DNA of 64,000 nt from assembly GCA_017591395.1 (NCBI GenBank), contig WEDG01000363.1:62001-126000 (forward strand), given 5' to 3'. Both the position numbers and the translations under genes were made by a program. The notes beneath the pieces were generated by a model that was not told the DNA's origin, searched no databases, and was given only the letters and a program-made list of their open reading frames with translations. This document shows, piece after piece, positions 51,070 to 62,123 of this stretch. This DNA comes from Schistocephalus solidus. Taxonomy: Eukaryota; Platyhelminthes; Cestoda; Diphyllobothriidea; Diphyllobothriidae. How positions within the stretch are numbered: the first letter of the stretch is position 1; every line of letters begins with the position of its first letter.

Positions 51070-51975
51070 TATCAGTGACAAACAGTCGACTAAAGTTGAG
51101 GTTGAGAGTGGTGTTCCCTAAGGCTCTGTTCTCGGCCCTATTTTGTTCATTGTCTACATCAACGATTGTGCCAACGAACTGGACTGCAATATTGCCATGT
51201 TTGCCGATGATCTCAAACTTTGGCGCGTCATTCAAACTGCGACTGATGAAGAGAACTTGCAGGCAAACTTAAATCGACTCCAGAAATGGTCAAATGACTG
51301 GCTCTTGCCGTTTAATGAGAGCAAGTGCAACATCTTACGATTCAGGAAAAGCAATCCTTTGAACCGTTCGGTTTACAGTCTGAATGGCATTCCATTAAAA
51401 GAAGTGGATGTCCAAAAGGATCTTGGAGTCTGGATCACGCCCTCGTTTAAACCCTCCCTACATTGCGCAAAGGTAGTGAAGTCAGCCATGTCGATTATGT
51501 TCCTCGTTAAACGAGCTTTTGCAGCCTTCGCTACCGACTGCTTCGCTAAAGTCTTTGAACATTCGTGCGGCCACAGTTGGAGTCCGTTATCCAACCAAAC
51601 TTGTCCTTGGACATGGCTCACATCCTTATGAAACATGGCTGTCGAGTCTCAATCTCTTTCCCTTGCACTATTGACAGCTTCGGGGGACCTGATACTAACA
51701 TTCCGCATACTACGCTTCCAGGACTGTTGTCTCGTCCCAGGGGATTTCTTCGAGTTAGCAAAACGAACGAACTTGAGAGGTCATCCTCTCAAATTACGTG
51801 TGACTGGAGCAAGGCTAGACACTCGGAAGTACTTCTTCTCCAAAAGAGTAGTCGAAGCTTGGAATAGTCTTCCTATGGATGTTCTTATGTCAGAATCATT
51901 GGAGGTTTTTAAGCGAAAGTTAGATCGATATAATGGTGCGAGCTACAACACTAACTGAAAGCTGCAAGTGTGACG
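51070..51975 (+). mobile_element. CR1-type LINE 3' part (copy C5)
   Basis: Begins in the RT palm (VESGVP, a stop, then GSVLGPILFIVYINDCANEL) with FADDLKLWRV, WSNDWLLPFNESKCNILRF and KEVDVQKDLGVWI (51143-51631). A frame change leads to the C-terminal domain LRGHPLKLRVTGARLDTRKY and AWNSLPMDVLMSESLEVFK (to 51958). It is closely related to nested copy D at 58.6-60.5 kb. Confidence 0.85.
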
Positions 51976-52511
51976 TCATGAAAATAAGGCATTTATGATA
52001 ATACTAGCTATATTTGAGTAACATTTCTTTATGTTTGTTATTTTCGTTCGAGGGCTTGCATTCTCCCATTATTCCCATGCTGGGGTCCTCGAGGCCTTCG
52101 CTGCTTAATTTATTTGCACACCTTGGTGACACCGTGAGTGTTCGCATCAGCTGGACTTGGCGACCGTCGTCCATGAGGTGTATGAACGTTCTCCCTTGGT
52201 TCGAACTGCAATGGACCGAGGATGATCTGGACATATATTTCCGCCTTTGAAATCCCTCAACGGACTCTGCAATCAGCAAGGGAGAATCTGGCTGATTCAT
52301 GTGACCTCCGAAATGCCCCCCGTTGGACCCCACCCCAAGGGCGACAGTTTTTTTTCCCTTAAATATCACCGGGAGTTTTTTTTCACTGTCTGCTCTTTTT
52401 CAACTATGTTCCACTATGTTGGCCTCGCCAACATATCGAGATACTATTTTTTTGATACCAAAACTCGCATGTTCAAATAGGGAATTCAAAGGTGACTCAC
52501 CTACATCTCCC
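51976..52511. other. Spacer, nothing recognised
   Basis: Short open frames on both strands without a known motif. Confidence 0.4.
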
Positions 52512-53105
52512 TCAAATATACTGATACTGATACTGATCTCCACGCGCCCTAATAGGAACGAGGTCATTTTGTATTAGAAGCACTTCAACTGTTGTCGTTA
52601 GTAGGTGGTGATCGAAAGCATACTTTGAGCACTTGGCCTGCAGATCGTTCCATCGGGTGCTGGCTGTATTGAAGACACCTAAGAGATCAATACCAACCTC
52701 CTTTATGCTCTCCAGCAAACACGCATCTGCGTCAGTGTCCGTACTCGTTGGTCGGTAGAAAGTCATAACTTCAAGGGACTGCAATCCCCGTTCCTTAATA
52801 ATAAGCCAAATAGACTCCATATCATCGGTAATATTCTCAGTCCTCTCACACACAGTTAATTTGCTCTTTTCGTACATGGCAACTCCACCCTGGCCGTTCA
52901 TCTGGTCTCTCCTAAGCAAATGGTATCCGGATAAGACTACTTCGCAATAAGTGGTGTGCTGCGATAACCATGTTTCTGTTATTGCTACAACTTCAGGAGA
53001 CAGATCTGCCAATTTGTGTCTTATTTCGTCAAGCTTCGAAAATAGACTCTGGGCTTTGATATACAGACATTTTATTTGGCAAAATTCAGCAGTGTCAAGT
53101 TCAGT
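52512..53105 (-). pseudogene. CR1 AP endonuclease fragment (copy C6)
   Basis: LSPEVVAITETWLSQHT, GYHLLRRDQMNGQGGVAMYE, VMTFYRPTSTD and a decayed GDFN (GVFNTAST). The 3' side ends in a short (TACTGA)n run at 52520-52540, where the frame reads QYQYQY. Truncated before the SDH motif. Confidence 0.8.
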
Positions 53106-53108
53106 TTG

Positions 53109-53375
53109 TCAAAGGTATGCCAATATTACTTTGCTATTGCCCTTATGAGCATCGGCTGGGTCCAGAGCAATACTGAATTCTTTTATGTAACTCTTCCCTG
53201 AAAAAACCAGTTTATTTTCTCCAGTTGCAAGTCTTCTTTTCAGTTCAATCACTAATTCACTGCGTTTAAAACGTTCCGACGGAGAGTAATCTGGTTGAAA
53301 AATCCTCCTGTTGAGCATTTCAAGTGATAATTTTCCTGGAGAGAAGCAAATTAGACTTTTTTTGCAGCCCAACAA
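53109..53375 (-). pseudogene. Probable CR1 ORF1 C-terminal fragment (copy C6)
   Basis: Directly 5' of the endonuclease fragment. RSELVIELKRRLATGENKLV then a short basic stretch, of the type found at the end of LINE ORF1 products. No other feature. Confidence 0.4.
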
Positions 53376-54784
53376 AAAGATAATAGGACATGTTCATGTA
53401 TTTTCTGGCTGTCAAGTAGCCTTTTTTCCTAGCCCGAAGGCTGCAGGAACGGTTACATTTCTTTTAGAATAAAACATCATTTAGCAGGTGTTTAAACATA
53501 TAAGAATCACTGGAAGTGCTTTCCTTTTATGTAAGAGCATGCGATGCTGATACACATCGAATGTCTACGCAATTCTGTCATCCAAAAAGATCCTTTATTA
53601 TACTACTGACCATCTTTTCATCTGAATGACATAAAGGGATTCGTGGGAGTCGTTTTTGACTCTGAACTTCATTGATACTGTTCCTCAATACCCTTTTGCC
53701 ACGGATTTGTTTCTTCGCTTTCAACTAAGTGATCTATCTAACAGCTCGGATGGCTGACAGAATTAAGGACTGCAGTCGGGACTTTCTTATGAAAAGGCAC
53801 CTTTGCCATGGCCATGAGCGTACTGTTATCCAAGTTGGAATGTACTGGAACGCAACCCATCAATTGCGATGCTTTTGAGATGGTATTATTTTGATTTTTT
53901 GCATTTTTCGCTTTGCTTTTGTTGTTTTTTTTGCTCTACATCTGGTAACCTCTTTCTGGCCATTGATATTTTGCTTCATGAGCTGTTGTTAATCTGTATA
54001 GTCGTCTTCCAGTTTTTCAAATTTTGATCCATGTATGGGTACAGCATACACAAGGCTCATCTCCGTACCCCACACTATTCGTGGAAATTACGCTTTTGGC
54101 ACGTAGCAGGCATTACAGGCATTAGCAGAGGGTGCACAAATCCTGGACCTGAAGGTTAATTCAACAGGCTTTTCTTCTAAAGAGGTTTCGATGCTTCGGT
54201 TGCTATAAGTGTCAAATTGCTAATTGTCTATGAAGTATGACGTTTGGTATGTATTTAAAACACAATTAGTGCGCCTATTGTTTTACCTTTGATTAAAGGA
54301 AAATTTAGAAAAGGTATGAAGGATATGTAGAAATGACTCAGCCGTTGGTAGATTTCGAAGTTTCTGCATAACTTCAGATCTTGCAAATCTTTGACGTCTT
54401 GTTTTGCTTGGCCGTTATTTGCATAGGACGTAATTCTGCAGTCCTTCAGAATTTTTTGAAAAGCTAAAATGTCTTCAATTGCGTTTTCTGAGAAATTCCA
54501 GAGAAACAGAAGCTAATTTTACACGTACAGTTCCAGCGGCCGCATATGAATCAGTAACTGTGACGTGGTTACAAGGTCCAAATAGGCGCAAATAAGGTTG
54601 TTATATTTAGTCGGGCTTCGCACCAGAAGAAAAAAATATAATCGAATAAACGTCACATGAAATAAGAAAGTGAATTCTGACGATTTAAAAACGAAATTGA
54701 GGAAGAAGTTAGAACTAGCCGAGTTTTGCTAAACTGGTTTCTGAGTGGAAACCACAAGATAGAGACCTTGGTCTGTTCTATGCG
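53376..54784. other. Intergenic, nothing recognised
   Basis: 1.4 kb of AT-rich sequence up to the target-site duplication of the LTR element. Confidence 0.5.
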
Positions 54785-54788
54785 ATTG
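54785..54788. other. Target-site duplication (ATTG), left
   Basis: ATTG directly before the left LTR; the same four bases follow the right LTR at 62120-62123. Confidence 0.65.
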
Positions 54789-55424
54789 TGTAATAGACCC
54801 GTATTAGATACGAGACGAATCCTAAATTAATAAAGCCCAAATAAGAACAAGACAGATGTTAAGGGGAAGAATTTGGGATTATTTTGTACTAGAAATAAGA
54901 ATGCTATTGGGGCTTGGTCCTGAGAGGATCCTTTGGTGGGGATTGGCTATCCTGGGCAGACCTTTGGCAGGTCCCTATGAGAAGGAGTGGCGATGACTGG
55001 AGGAAGCGTTTGAGAGCGGTATACGGTCCAAGGTGATAAGCCTTAATTCTCCTCGGTATTTTTGTCATGTTCTCCCGACTAGTTTATAGGTTTACATAGA
55101 AAAGACCAATTGTATGTGTAAATCATACATTTTTGATTGAATAGAGCAATGAATTGCCAATAGGATTATCAGTACATTTTTTATGACATTCCGGCCTCGA
55201 TTAGTAGTTACAACGTTTTTGCAGGTAGTGAAAATATAGACTTCCTGACTTTTCGAGAGGCCAATGGCATTGACGGTTAAAAGTGCCACAAGCCAATAAG
55301 ATAAGAGAATTGACATGAAAACTTGTGCATGCTAGCCAATGGAAGCGTTGGTTCCTGGTGCTAGTTATCTGCTAGAAAGCTGAGCTACTAGAAAAAATTG
55401 AGAAACTTTGATTCCATCTTTACA
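54789..55424 (-). repeat. 3' LTR of the gypsy element
   Basis: 636 bp; on the - strand it starts TGTAAAGATG and ends GTCTATTACA (TG...CA). It aligns with 61501-62119 throughout, for example TTGGTCCTGAGAGGAT and CCAATAGGATTATCAGTA. Confidence 0.93.
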
Positions 55425-55439
55425 TTATCCCCTCCTCTA
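55425..55439 (-). other. Polypurine tract
   Basis: On the - strand AGAGGAGGGGATAA lies directly before the TGTAAAG start of the 3' LTR, the position where plus-strand DNA synthesis is primed. Confidence 0.85.
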
Positions 55440-55870
55440 TAAAGTTGTCGCTGACCTCAGTGAGCTCAATGTTGTCTCGAAAACGTAAGGGATCCCTCGA
55501 TTTTGTAAGGTTATAAGACAGTGGTATTGTGGTTTTTTCTCCACCTTCGGGTGGGAGTTCAACCCACATATTGACCCCCTCATGATCCACGTAACGCACT
55601 ACATCGCCTGGGTGTTCTGCTCTGTGGTTATCTTCCATTGGCCTGTCCTCCAGTTTGGTTAAAGTGAACCGTGAATTCAGATGTGAAAGGCCGATTTCGA
55701 TCTTGAATGACGCAGGTCGTATCAGAGAGCATTCTGGTGAGGTTGTATGGTCCTGACCAGTCCATTACTAACTTCTTTGGTAATCTTTGAGGAGTCGCAT
55801 TTTCCCTGAGCCACAAAAAATCACCGACATCATTTGGACACCCATGGGCCAGCCTGTCATAGTGTTCCTT
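55440..55870 (-). pseudogene. Integrase C-terminal domain of the gypsy element
   Basis: Frames at 55628-55816 (MWLRENATPQRLPKKLVMDW, SGPYNLTRMLSDTTCVIQ) and 55420-55638 (VVRYVDHEGVNMWVELPPEG). The GPY-like motif (WSGPYNLTRML) is typical of the Ty3/gypsy integrase tail. A frameshift or stop separates it from the core. Confidence 0.75.
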
Positions 55871-56640
55871 TTAGCGCCTCTGGGCTACTTGTAAGTGTAT
55901 CCATGCTTCCTCGGAGGCTATACGTATTTTCTTATGCAGTGCAGTGACGTAAAAACCAATCAGCATTTGATTATTCTCAAGAGGCACCTGTTGATCCTTT
56001 TGGTATTCGCATTTCATGGCCACAGGTGAGTGCGAAATGCATTTGCTCTGTCGAAGTGTGAATCGTGGAGCGGTATGCAAGCAAGCATGCGGGCAACGCA
56101 TTATTCAACGTGAATGGAGCCTGGCGATCTACAAAAGCCTTAAGTAAACAAACTAGCGTCCTATTCGTCCGCTCCATTTGGCGGTTACCTTGTGGATGGT
56201 AAGCCACGATGCGCGTCTTATTGACCTGTAATTTTTTACAAAGACTGTGGAGAACCGCGTTTTCAAACGAAGACCCTCGATCCGAAAAGATCTGTTCTGG
56301 TTCACCCCATCTACATACCCAATTATTAAAGATCGCCTGGGCGACAGTTTCAGCCGACATGTTGGGCAGGGGTTCCGCTTCAGCCATTTTGGTAAAGAAG
56401 TCAACCATCACAAGAATATATCGGTTGCTCAGACTGATGGCGGTAGTGATCCAACTAATTCAACGCCTACGCGTTTGCTGGGGTATCCCGTCAGAATTTG
56501 CTGAAGAGCAGTCCTATTCAACGGTAGTGGTTATTTGATCTGATTGCGCAGGGTGCAATACCGAATAACTTTCCACACTGACCGCTTCAAGTAAGACCAG
56601 TAGTATCGGTGCCTAAGGGCCCATTCAGTCTTATTGAAGC
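55871..56640 (-). pseudogene. Integrase core of the gypsy element
   Basis: Main frame 55977-56411. MMVDFFTKMAEAEPLP has the first catalytic Asp, EPEQIFSDRGSSFENAVLHS the second, and YHPQGNRQMERTNRTLVCLL the Glu, so the DDE triad of the transfer enzyme is complete. Upstream (56.5-56.64 kb) a worn zinc-binding segment reads HRYYWSYLKRSVWKVIRYC. A frame break follows GSTGAS. Confidence 0.85.
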
Positions 56641-57070
56641 CTACGTGTCCAAATTGAGTGTGGATTCTATTAAGAACATCGTCTACCATAGATAGTGGTA
56701 GGAGAATACGTCACGGGTATTGTTCGCCATCCCGATAGAACAAAACGTCATTATCCATATAGATTTTGTCCCACACCGTGTGCAAGCGACGCTTCTCATA
56801 TCAATGGCCTCTCAGTTCAACTGCACTAAGCGGTCGAGAACCACTTAACTTCCTTTGGTTTATCGGGCCAATATGAGTGTCCTCTTGCTGAGCTTGCGCC
56901 CAAAGACGGCTTCGATACTAATGTTAATGTCTGTTCATGATGGACATTTGCCATGTGTACGGTAAGGCTTCCGAGAGAGGGCATTGGAATTATTGTGCTG
57001 ACATCGTGGACGGTATATACACTCAAACTCATACCCGGCTAGTCTCTCTTGCCGCCTTGCAACCTGTCCT

Positions 57071-57640
57071 TCAGCGTTCTGAAAGTTTCGGCAACCAGGT
57101 CACAGAGCTATGATCCGTGCGTTCGATGAAAGGCCGGTATCGGAGGTATGGCCAGCATTCTTCCACGAAGTGGGTGAGTGTGAGCATCTCTCTTCTAGTC
57201 ACGCAGTAAAAGGCGTTTTCCCTTTGTAGAGATCGGCTTAGATACTGATTAACACCCGGTGTACCATCTGTTTGTTTCTGAGAGAGGACAGGGCCTATGG
57301 CAGTGTCACTAGCATCGATATATTGAACAAATTTCCTAGCGTCATTGCTAATGTCGGAAAAAACTAAAATCAAAGTGGTGCACAACTTATCCTTAAATGT
57401 CTGGAACCTACTTGTACAATCAGTAGTCCGCTTAAATTGCACGTCTTTCTGGGTCAGCTTATAAAGTAGGCTGGCTATGTGAGCATAGTCTGTGATAAAT
57501 CTTCTATAGTAAGAAACCAATCCTAGAAAACTGCGGATTTCAGTTACGTCCGTAGGGGTGGGCCACTCACAGATTTGTCTCACTTTCTCCTCGTCCGTTT
57601 CAATACCAGAGGCAGAGATGACATGCCCTCAAAACGTGAC
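57071..57640 (-). pseudogene. RT thumb and RNase H of the gypsy element
   Basis: GHVISASGIETDEEKVRQIC, EIRSFLGLVSYYRRFITDYA and IASLLYKLTQKDVQF give the RT end; FVQYIDASDTAIGPVLSQKQ has the first RNase H Asp, and NQYLSRSLQRENAFYCVTRR then REMLTLTHFVEECWPYLRYR and ERTDHSSVTWL follow. A stop at about 57.63 kb separates it from the RT palm. Confidence 0.85.
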
Positions 57641-58330
57641 ACGAGGTCTTATAAAAACACAATTACAGGGCTTAAGTGTAAAACCAGCCTGTCGGAGACT
57701 ATAAAACATGGCTCCGACATTGTTAATGTGGCTATTGAAATACTTACCAAGAACAATTATGTCATTTATATAAACAAGACCTGAATTGGGAATGAGCTGA
57801 GCAAGGACTTGGTTCATCAGTCATTGAAAAGTACTTGGAGCATTTGCTTGGCCAAAGGGCATTGTTTTAAAATCGTAGAGACCTGAGAGGACTGCAAAAG
57901 CAGTCTTCTCTTTGTCAAAGGGTCGCACGTCTACCTGCCAGTAGCCACCTGCTAGATCAAGAGTAAAGAACAATTGATTGCCCGAAAGGTTATCTAGGGT
58001 TACATCAATACGGGGAAGAGGGAAGGAATCTTAAGTGGTCACCGCATTTAGTTTTCAATAGTCGACGCATAACCGCATAGTGTCATCCTTCTTCAGAACT
58101 AACATGAATGGGGATGACCAAGGTGAATAAGATGGCTTGATAATTTTCCGGTCCAGCGCATCGTTGATCATTGCCTTTAGCTGGGTTTGGTAAAATACCG
58201 GTAATCTTCTAGGTGGAATCTTCGTTGGCCGAGTCACACCCGTATCGATCTCATGTTGGGCCACATTAGTTCGTCCGAATGTACGCCCGTTCCAATCAAG
58301 GATATCTTTAAACTCCTCTATCAAATTGCG
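57641..58330 (-). pseudogene. Reverse transcriptase of the gypsy element
   Basis: VAQHEIDTGVTRPTKIPPRR, IIKPSYSPWSSPFMLVLKKD and DTMRLCVDY (58055-58324) form the fingers; LAGGYWQVDVRPFDKEKTAF and LSGLYDFKTMPFGQANAPST the palm; NSGLVYINDIIVLGKYFNSH the active site. The conserved YxDD is YIND here, replacing a metal-binding Asp. Stops occur near 58.03 and 57.82 kb. Confidence 0.88.
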
Positions 58331-58568
58331 TAACTAAGACGAGCTATCCTTGTCAAGAATAGGAGGAACTTACTTATTAACATTTTCAAACTCCAGTGCG
58401 CTAATTCCATGTTGACTATCTGGTACCTCAGTCCTGAAGGGCACTTCAGTACCACCGCCAGGAAGAATGTTAACGGTAAAGTCTAAGGAACATGAAGAAA
58501 GTCAGCGCCTAATATACAGTCACAGGCAATGTCAGGACAGACAAAAAACTTATGACTTAAACTAACGT
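58331..58568 (-). pseudogene. Protease C-terminal half of the gypsy element
   Basis: FFVCPDIACDCILGADFLHV near 58.5 kb carries ILGADFL, the conserved C-terminal motif of retroviral-type aspartic proteases. The N-terminal half with the catalytic Asp should lie beyond the CR1 insertion, but I could not find it with confidence. Confidence 0.75.
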
Positions 58569-60500
58569 GACTTATTCAATTCAATTCAATTCAATTTATT
58601 GAGGGAAATAGGCATGGGCCTTTGAGTACCCTATTTGTAACGTAAAATTAAGTGCGGTATACAGAGAAACCGTGTGGGTTGCCAAGGTACAAAAGGCGGT
58701 CATAAAATTTGACAAGTGGTGCACGACTCTCGAGGGTTAAGATAAATGCCTCATCGCTCAGGCTCGCTGCGGAACATAAAACTGTCAAGGTTCCTTTTAA
58801 AGCTTTCCAGCGATGGTGACATCACAACGTCTTCAGGGAGGGCATTCTATGGTTTAACCACTCGGACAGAAAAGGAGAACTTGCGCACATCCAGTCTCGC
58901 CTGCTGGACACGCAGTTTCAATGGGTGACCTCGGAGATGGGTCGTGGTGGCAAATTCAAAGAAGTCCGAGAATTCCAGGCAACAATCCAATCCCTTCACT
59001 ATGCGGAATGTCTGCAGGGAGATCACCACGCATTTGCCTATAACTCAAAGGGAACAGATTAAGATTCATTAGGCGGGTTGGGTATGGCAAGGAGCTTTGA
59101 CTTCTAACCATTTTGGTGGCTTTCCTCTGGACTCTTTCGAGGCAGTTCTGATCTTGAACTGTCCAGGGTTTCCAGGCGTGCATAGCATATTCCAAATGTG
59201 GCCTAATGAATGTTCCAAAGGTCTTAGCAAAAAGATCTTCATCGAAATCCAAAAAGGCTCGTCTGATGGCATGCAACACCGAAATTGCCCTCTTGCCACT
59301 TTCGAGCAGTGAGACGATGGTTTTAAGGTGGTGGTCATCAGCACACCAAGGTCCTTTTGGGTTTCCACGTCTTTTAAGGTTTCACCGTTGAGAAAGTAAC
59401 TTCTACTTTCGGCAGATCCAGACGGGTTGCCTAATCGAAGTATTGTACACTTATCGACGTTGAACCGCAAAAGCCAATGATTCGACCACTCCTCCAACCG
59501 AGTTAGGTTGATCTGCAGTTTATCTTCGTCAGCAGGGCTCTGGATTACATTCCAGATTTTAATGTCGTCGGCAAACATTGCTGCTTCACAGTCGAGATTG
59601 CTGACACAATCGTTCACGTATATTAAAAACAGTATTGGCCCTAGTACTGAACCCTGAGGAACCCCACTCTCGACCGCAGCAGAACTTGACCTCTCTTGGC
59701 CGATGCACACAACCTGGCGCCGACCCACGAGGAAGTTTTCGATCCACTTGAGGAGGTTACCTCTGAGTCCAATTCTTTCTAGCTTGTAAAGCAGTCTCTC
59801 GTGTGGCACAGTATCGAAAGCCTTTTGAAAGTCAATGAAGGCAATGTGAACCGCGTGTCTATCTTCAAGTGCTTGGGTCCACCTCTGGATCGAATACAGC
59901 AAATTCGTTGTGCATGATCTTCCTTTTCTGAACCCGTGTTGACAGCTTGATAACAAATTATGAGTCTCTAGGAATTTCACCAATTCGCTCTTGATGATCC
60001 TTTCCATAATCTTGCCAAGGATGCATGTTAAGCTTATGGGCCTGTAGTTTGTCACTGACGCCCGGCTACCGCTTTTGTACAAGGGAGTTATATGTGCCAG
60101 CTTCCAATCGAAAGGAAGTGTTCCGGAGTCAAATGACTTTTGAAAGAGCACTGACAAAAGTGCGGAAAGTTCATTGGCGAGTTCTTTCAGAAGCTTGGGT
60201 GGAAGCTCGTCTGGTTCTGGGGATTTCGACTCTTTTAGTTCTTTTAATTCCTTTTGGATCAGAAATTCTGAGAATAGTATGTGGCTAATGCTTGCAGTCG
60301 GCGGGTTATCCACTGAGGGACGAAGGAACCTTGCCTCGTTTGTGAAGACTGAGCGGTAGAACTAAAGACTTATTTCCAAGTCAAACTCTACCATGTGTTT
60401 ATGTCGAATCGTGGCCCCGTTTTTCCATCTGCAGGCTTACTTTAGGCTTCGTGAAATACTTCACTCTAGCCTAAAGCTTAAGGAAAACTTTTCTGTCTAA
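58569..60500 (-). mobile_element. CR1-type LINE (copy D) nested in the gypsy element
   Basis: A 5'-truncated CR1 in the same orientation as its host. The 3' end is marked by a short (TTGAA)n tail on the - strand (58575-58598) after CCCTCAATAAA. The 5' boundary is uncertain, between about 60.37 and 60.53 kb: RT-linker-like sequence (KYFTKPKVSLQME, RSVFTNEA) continues to about 60.48 kb with frame breaks. It is the best preserved CR1 in the window and closest to C5. Confidence 0.88.
58780..60370 (-). pseudogene. CR1 reverse transcriptase of copy D
   Basis: A 414-codon frame (59069-60313): ESKSPEPDELPPKLLKEL, FDWKLAHITPLYKSGSRASV, NYRPISLTCILGKIMERIIK, CQHGFRKGRSCTTNLLYSIQ, IAFIDFQKAFDTVPHERLLY, SGVPQGSVLGPILFLIYVND, the catalytic AAMFADDIKIWNV, WSNHWLLRFNVDKCTILRLG and KDVETQKDLGVLM. 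A frameshift near 59.28 kb moves the thumb (LFAKTFGTFIRPHLEYAMHA) to another frame, another near 59.0 kb the C-terminal block (LRGHPLKLRVQQARLDVRKF), which ends in a TAG where Trp is expected. Confidence 0.9.
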
Positions 60501-60530
60501 TAAGGGAGGGCAGCCTTCTCCTGAATCAAC

Positions 60531-61500
60531 TCAGCATGACAACTTAGTATTTCCTGTGGTTGCATATATAGCAGGGTAGTATGACGTGTAACCTACGTTT
60601 GCAATAAGCATATCAGAAACAAATATGCACTTACCAGGTTCATCTTCCTCACCTGAGGTGATCACATGAAATCCTGGGAAAGACGGAGGGTGGGTCTGAC
60701 AGCCACGTTGTTGCATCGAGTTTCCGCGTCGAGGAGAATGTGGAGAGCCTTGCCAAGGAGAGGTGGACTGTGTAGGGCTCCACTGCCATTGAGCTGTCTG
60801 AGTGCCGATGTTGCAACTCTTTCACTGTCCCATGGCGAAGACATTGACTGAAGTGTCCTGTATGGTGGCAGGGGCTTGGTGACACCCAAAGACTGATGGA
60901 AAGAACTCTTAGACCAAGGGACAGGCCGTATAAATGGCCTTTTCGCGCCGGGTGATATCAAGGGCAACCTTGATGCTGCTGGGGGATCGCGGAGGAATTG
61001 GCGCCTTACCTCTGGGAGAGATTCCGTCGACGAAGTTCTCAAAGATCTTGGCCTCGAGCTCAGTGAAGTGCTCTTTTGGGTAGGCTTGCCGGGCCAGGAC
61101 ATGAAAGTGTCTTTGGAAGTCCACGACAGACTCTCCCGTGTGTTTGCGGCGATTATTGAGGGCGGCACGGGCAACCCAGGGCATTGATGAGCGTCCGAAC
61201 TCACGCCGCAGATGCTCAAAGATCGTTGCGGGGGTGAGCGAGGCTGTAAGGTCAGCATCCCTGACCACCGTGTAAACCTATTTGCCCAACCGACGCAGGA
61301 TTGCGGCTGGGCGGGTACGTTTGTCTACGGCCTCCTTTATATACGTTCATCCGATCTTCAGAGAGGTCGGAGTCATCGTACACCCTCTGCTTATCCGGCT
61401 TAGGTGAACAGTTTCCACAGTTTTTTACTCTCTCCATCGCCCAGACCAGTTTGGTTATCATGTCGTTGGATATTTTGAATCGCACCAACTGCCACCAAAA
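60531..61500 (-). pseudogene. Gag remains of the gypsy element
   Basis: From the 5' side: 61252-61584 overlaps the LTR and PBS and includes FKISNDMITKLVWAMERVKN; 60909-61268 has IFEHLRREFGRSSMPWVARA, NRRKHTGESVVDFQRHFHVL and YPKEHFTELEAKIFENFVDG, the capsid-like retrotransposon gag core; 60531-60885 holds frame-shifted remains. No clear CCHC knuckle survives. Confidence 0.75.
61481..61497 (-). other. Primer binding site
   Basis: On the - strand, three bases after the 5' LTR end (CTAACA), the sequence TGGTGGCAGTTGGTGCG begins with TGG as required to pair with a tRNA 3' CCA end. The tRNA identity is not assigned. Confidence 0.75.
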
Positions 61501-62119
61501 TGTTAGATACCCCTTTGAGGTATGCGACGAATCCCAAAGTAATGACGCCCAAATAAGAAGAAGAAATTTGGGATTATTTGGCACTAGAAATTATAATTCT
61601 ATTGGAGCTTGGTCCTGAGAGGATTCTTTGGTGAGGATTGGCTGTCCTGGGTAGACTTTTTGCAGGTCCGTAGGAGAAAGAGTGGCGATGCCTGGAGGAA
61701 GCGGCCGCGAGTGGTCTCCGGTCCAAATTAATGAGCCTGAAATCACCTCCGTATATATGTAACGTTCTGCAGACGATTTGATAGGTTTACATAGAATATA
61801 CCAATGGGTATGCAAACATCATACTTTGCATATCGAATAGGGCAATGCCTGGCCAATAGGATTATCAGTATAGTTTGTATGGTCTTCCGTCCTCGATTGG
61901 TAGTAACAACGTTTCGCGGGTAGTGAAAATATAGACTTCCCGACTTTACGAGGGGACAAAATTATTAACGGTTAAAATTGACACAAGCCAATAAGATAAA
62001 AAAATTGACATGTAAACGTATGCATGCTAGTCAATGGGAGCGTCATTACCTGGCACAAGTAATCTGCTAGTAATCTAAGCTACTAGAAAAAATTGAGAAT
62101 TTTTGTTTCAATCTTTAAA
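61501..62119 (-). repeat. 5' LTR of the gypsy element
   Basis: About 619 bp. The first base pair of the TG start is mutated (TTTAAAG for TGTAAAG); the end CTAACA is kept. It matches the left LTR throughout. Confidence 0.93.
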
Positions 62120-62123
62120 ATTG
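62120..62123. other. Target-site duplication (ATTG), right
   Basis: Matches 54785-54788; 4-5 bp duplications are normal for LTR elements. Confidence 0.65.

Larger units (their letters stand above)
54789..62119 (-). mobile_element. Ty3/gypsy LTR retrotransposon, nested-interrupted
   Basis: Full-length element of 7.33 kb including a CR1 insertion of about 1.9 kb. On the - strand the order is 5' LTR (61501-62119), PBS, gag, protease, RT, RNase H, integrase, PPT, 3' LTR (54789-55424). The order RT-RNaseH-integrase is that of Ty3/gypsy. No envelope-like gene is seen. The LTRs are clearly alike but have many differences and small indels, so the insertion is old. Confidence 0.92.

Noticed and set aside
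54789..62119. Endogenous retrovirus with an envelope gene
   Set aside because: No open frame or transmembrane signature between integrase and the 3' LTR; there is only the integrase tail.
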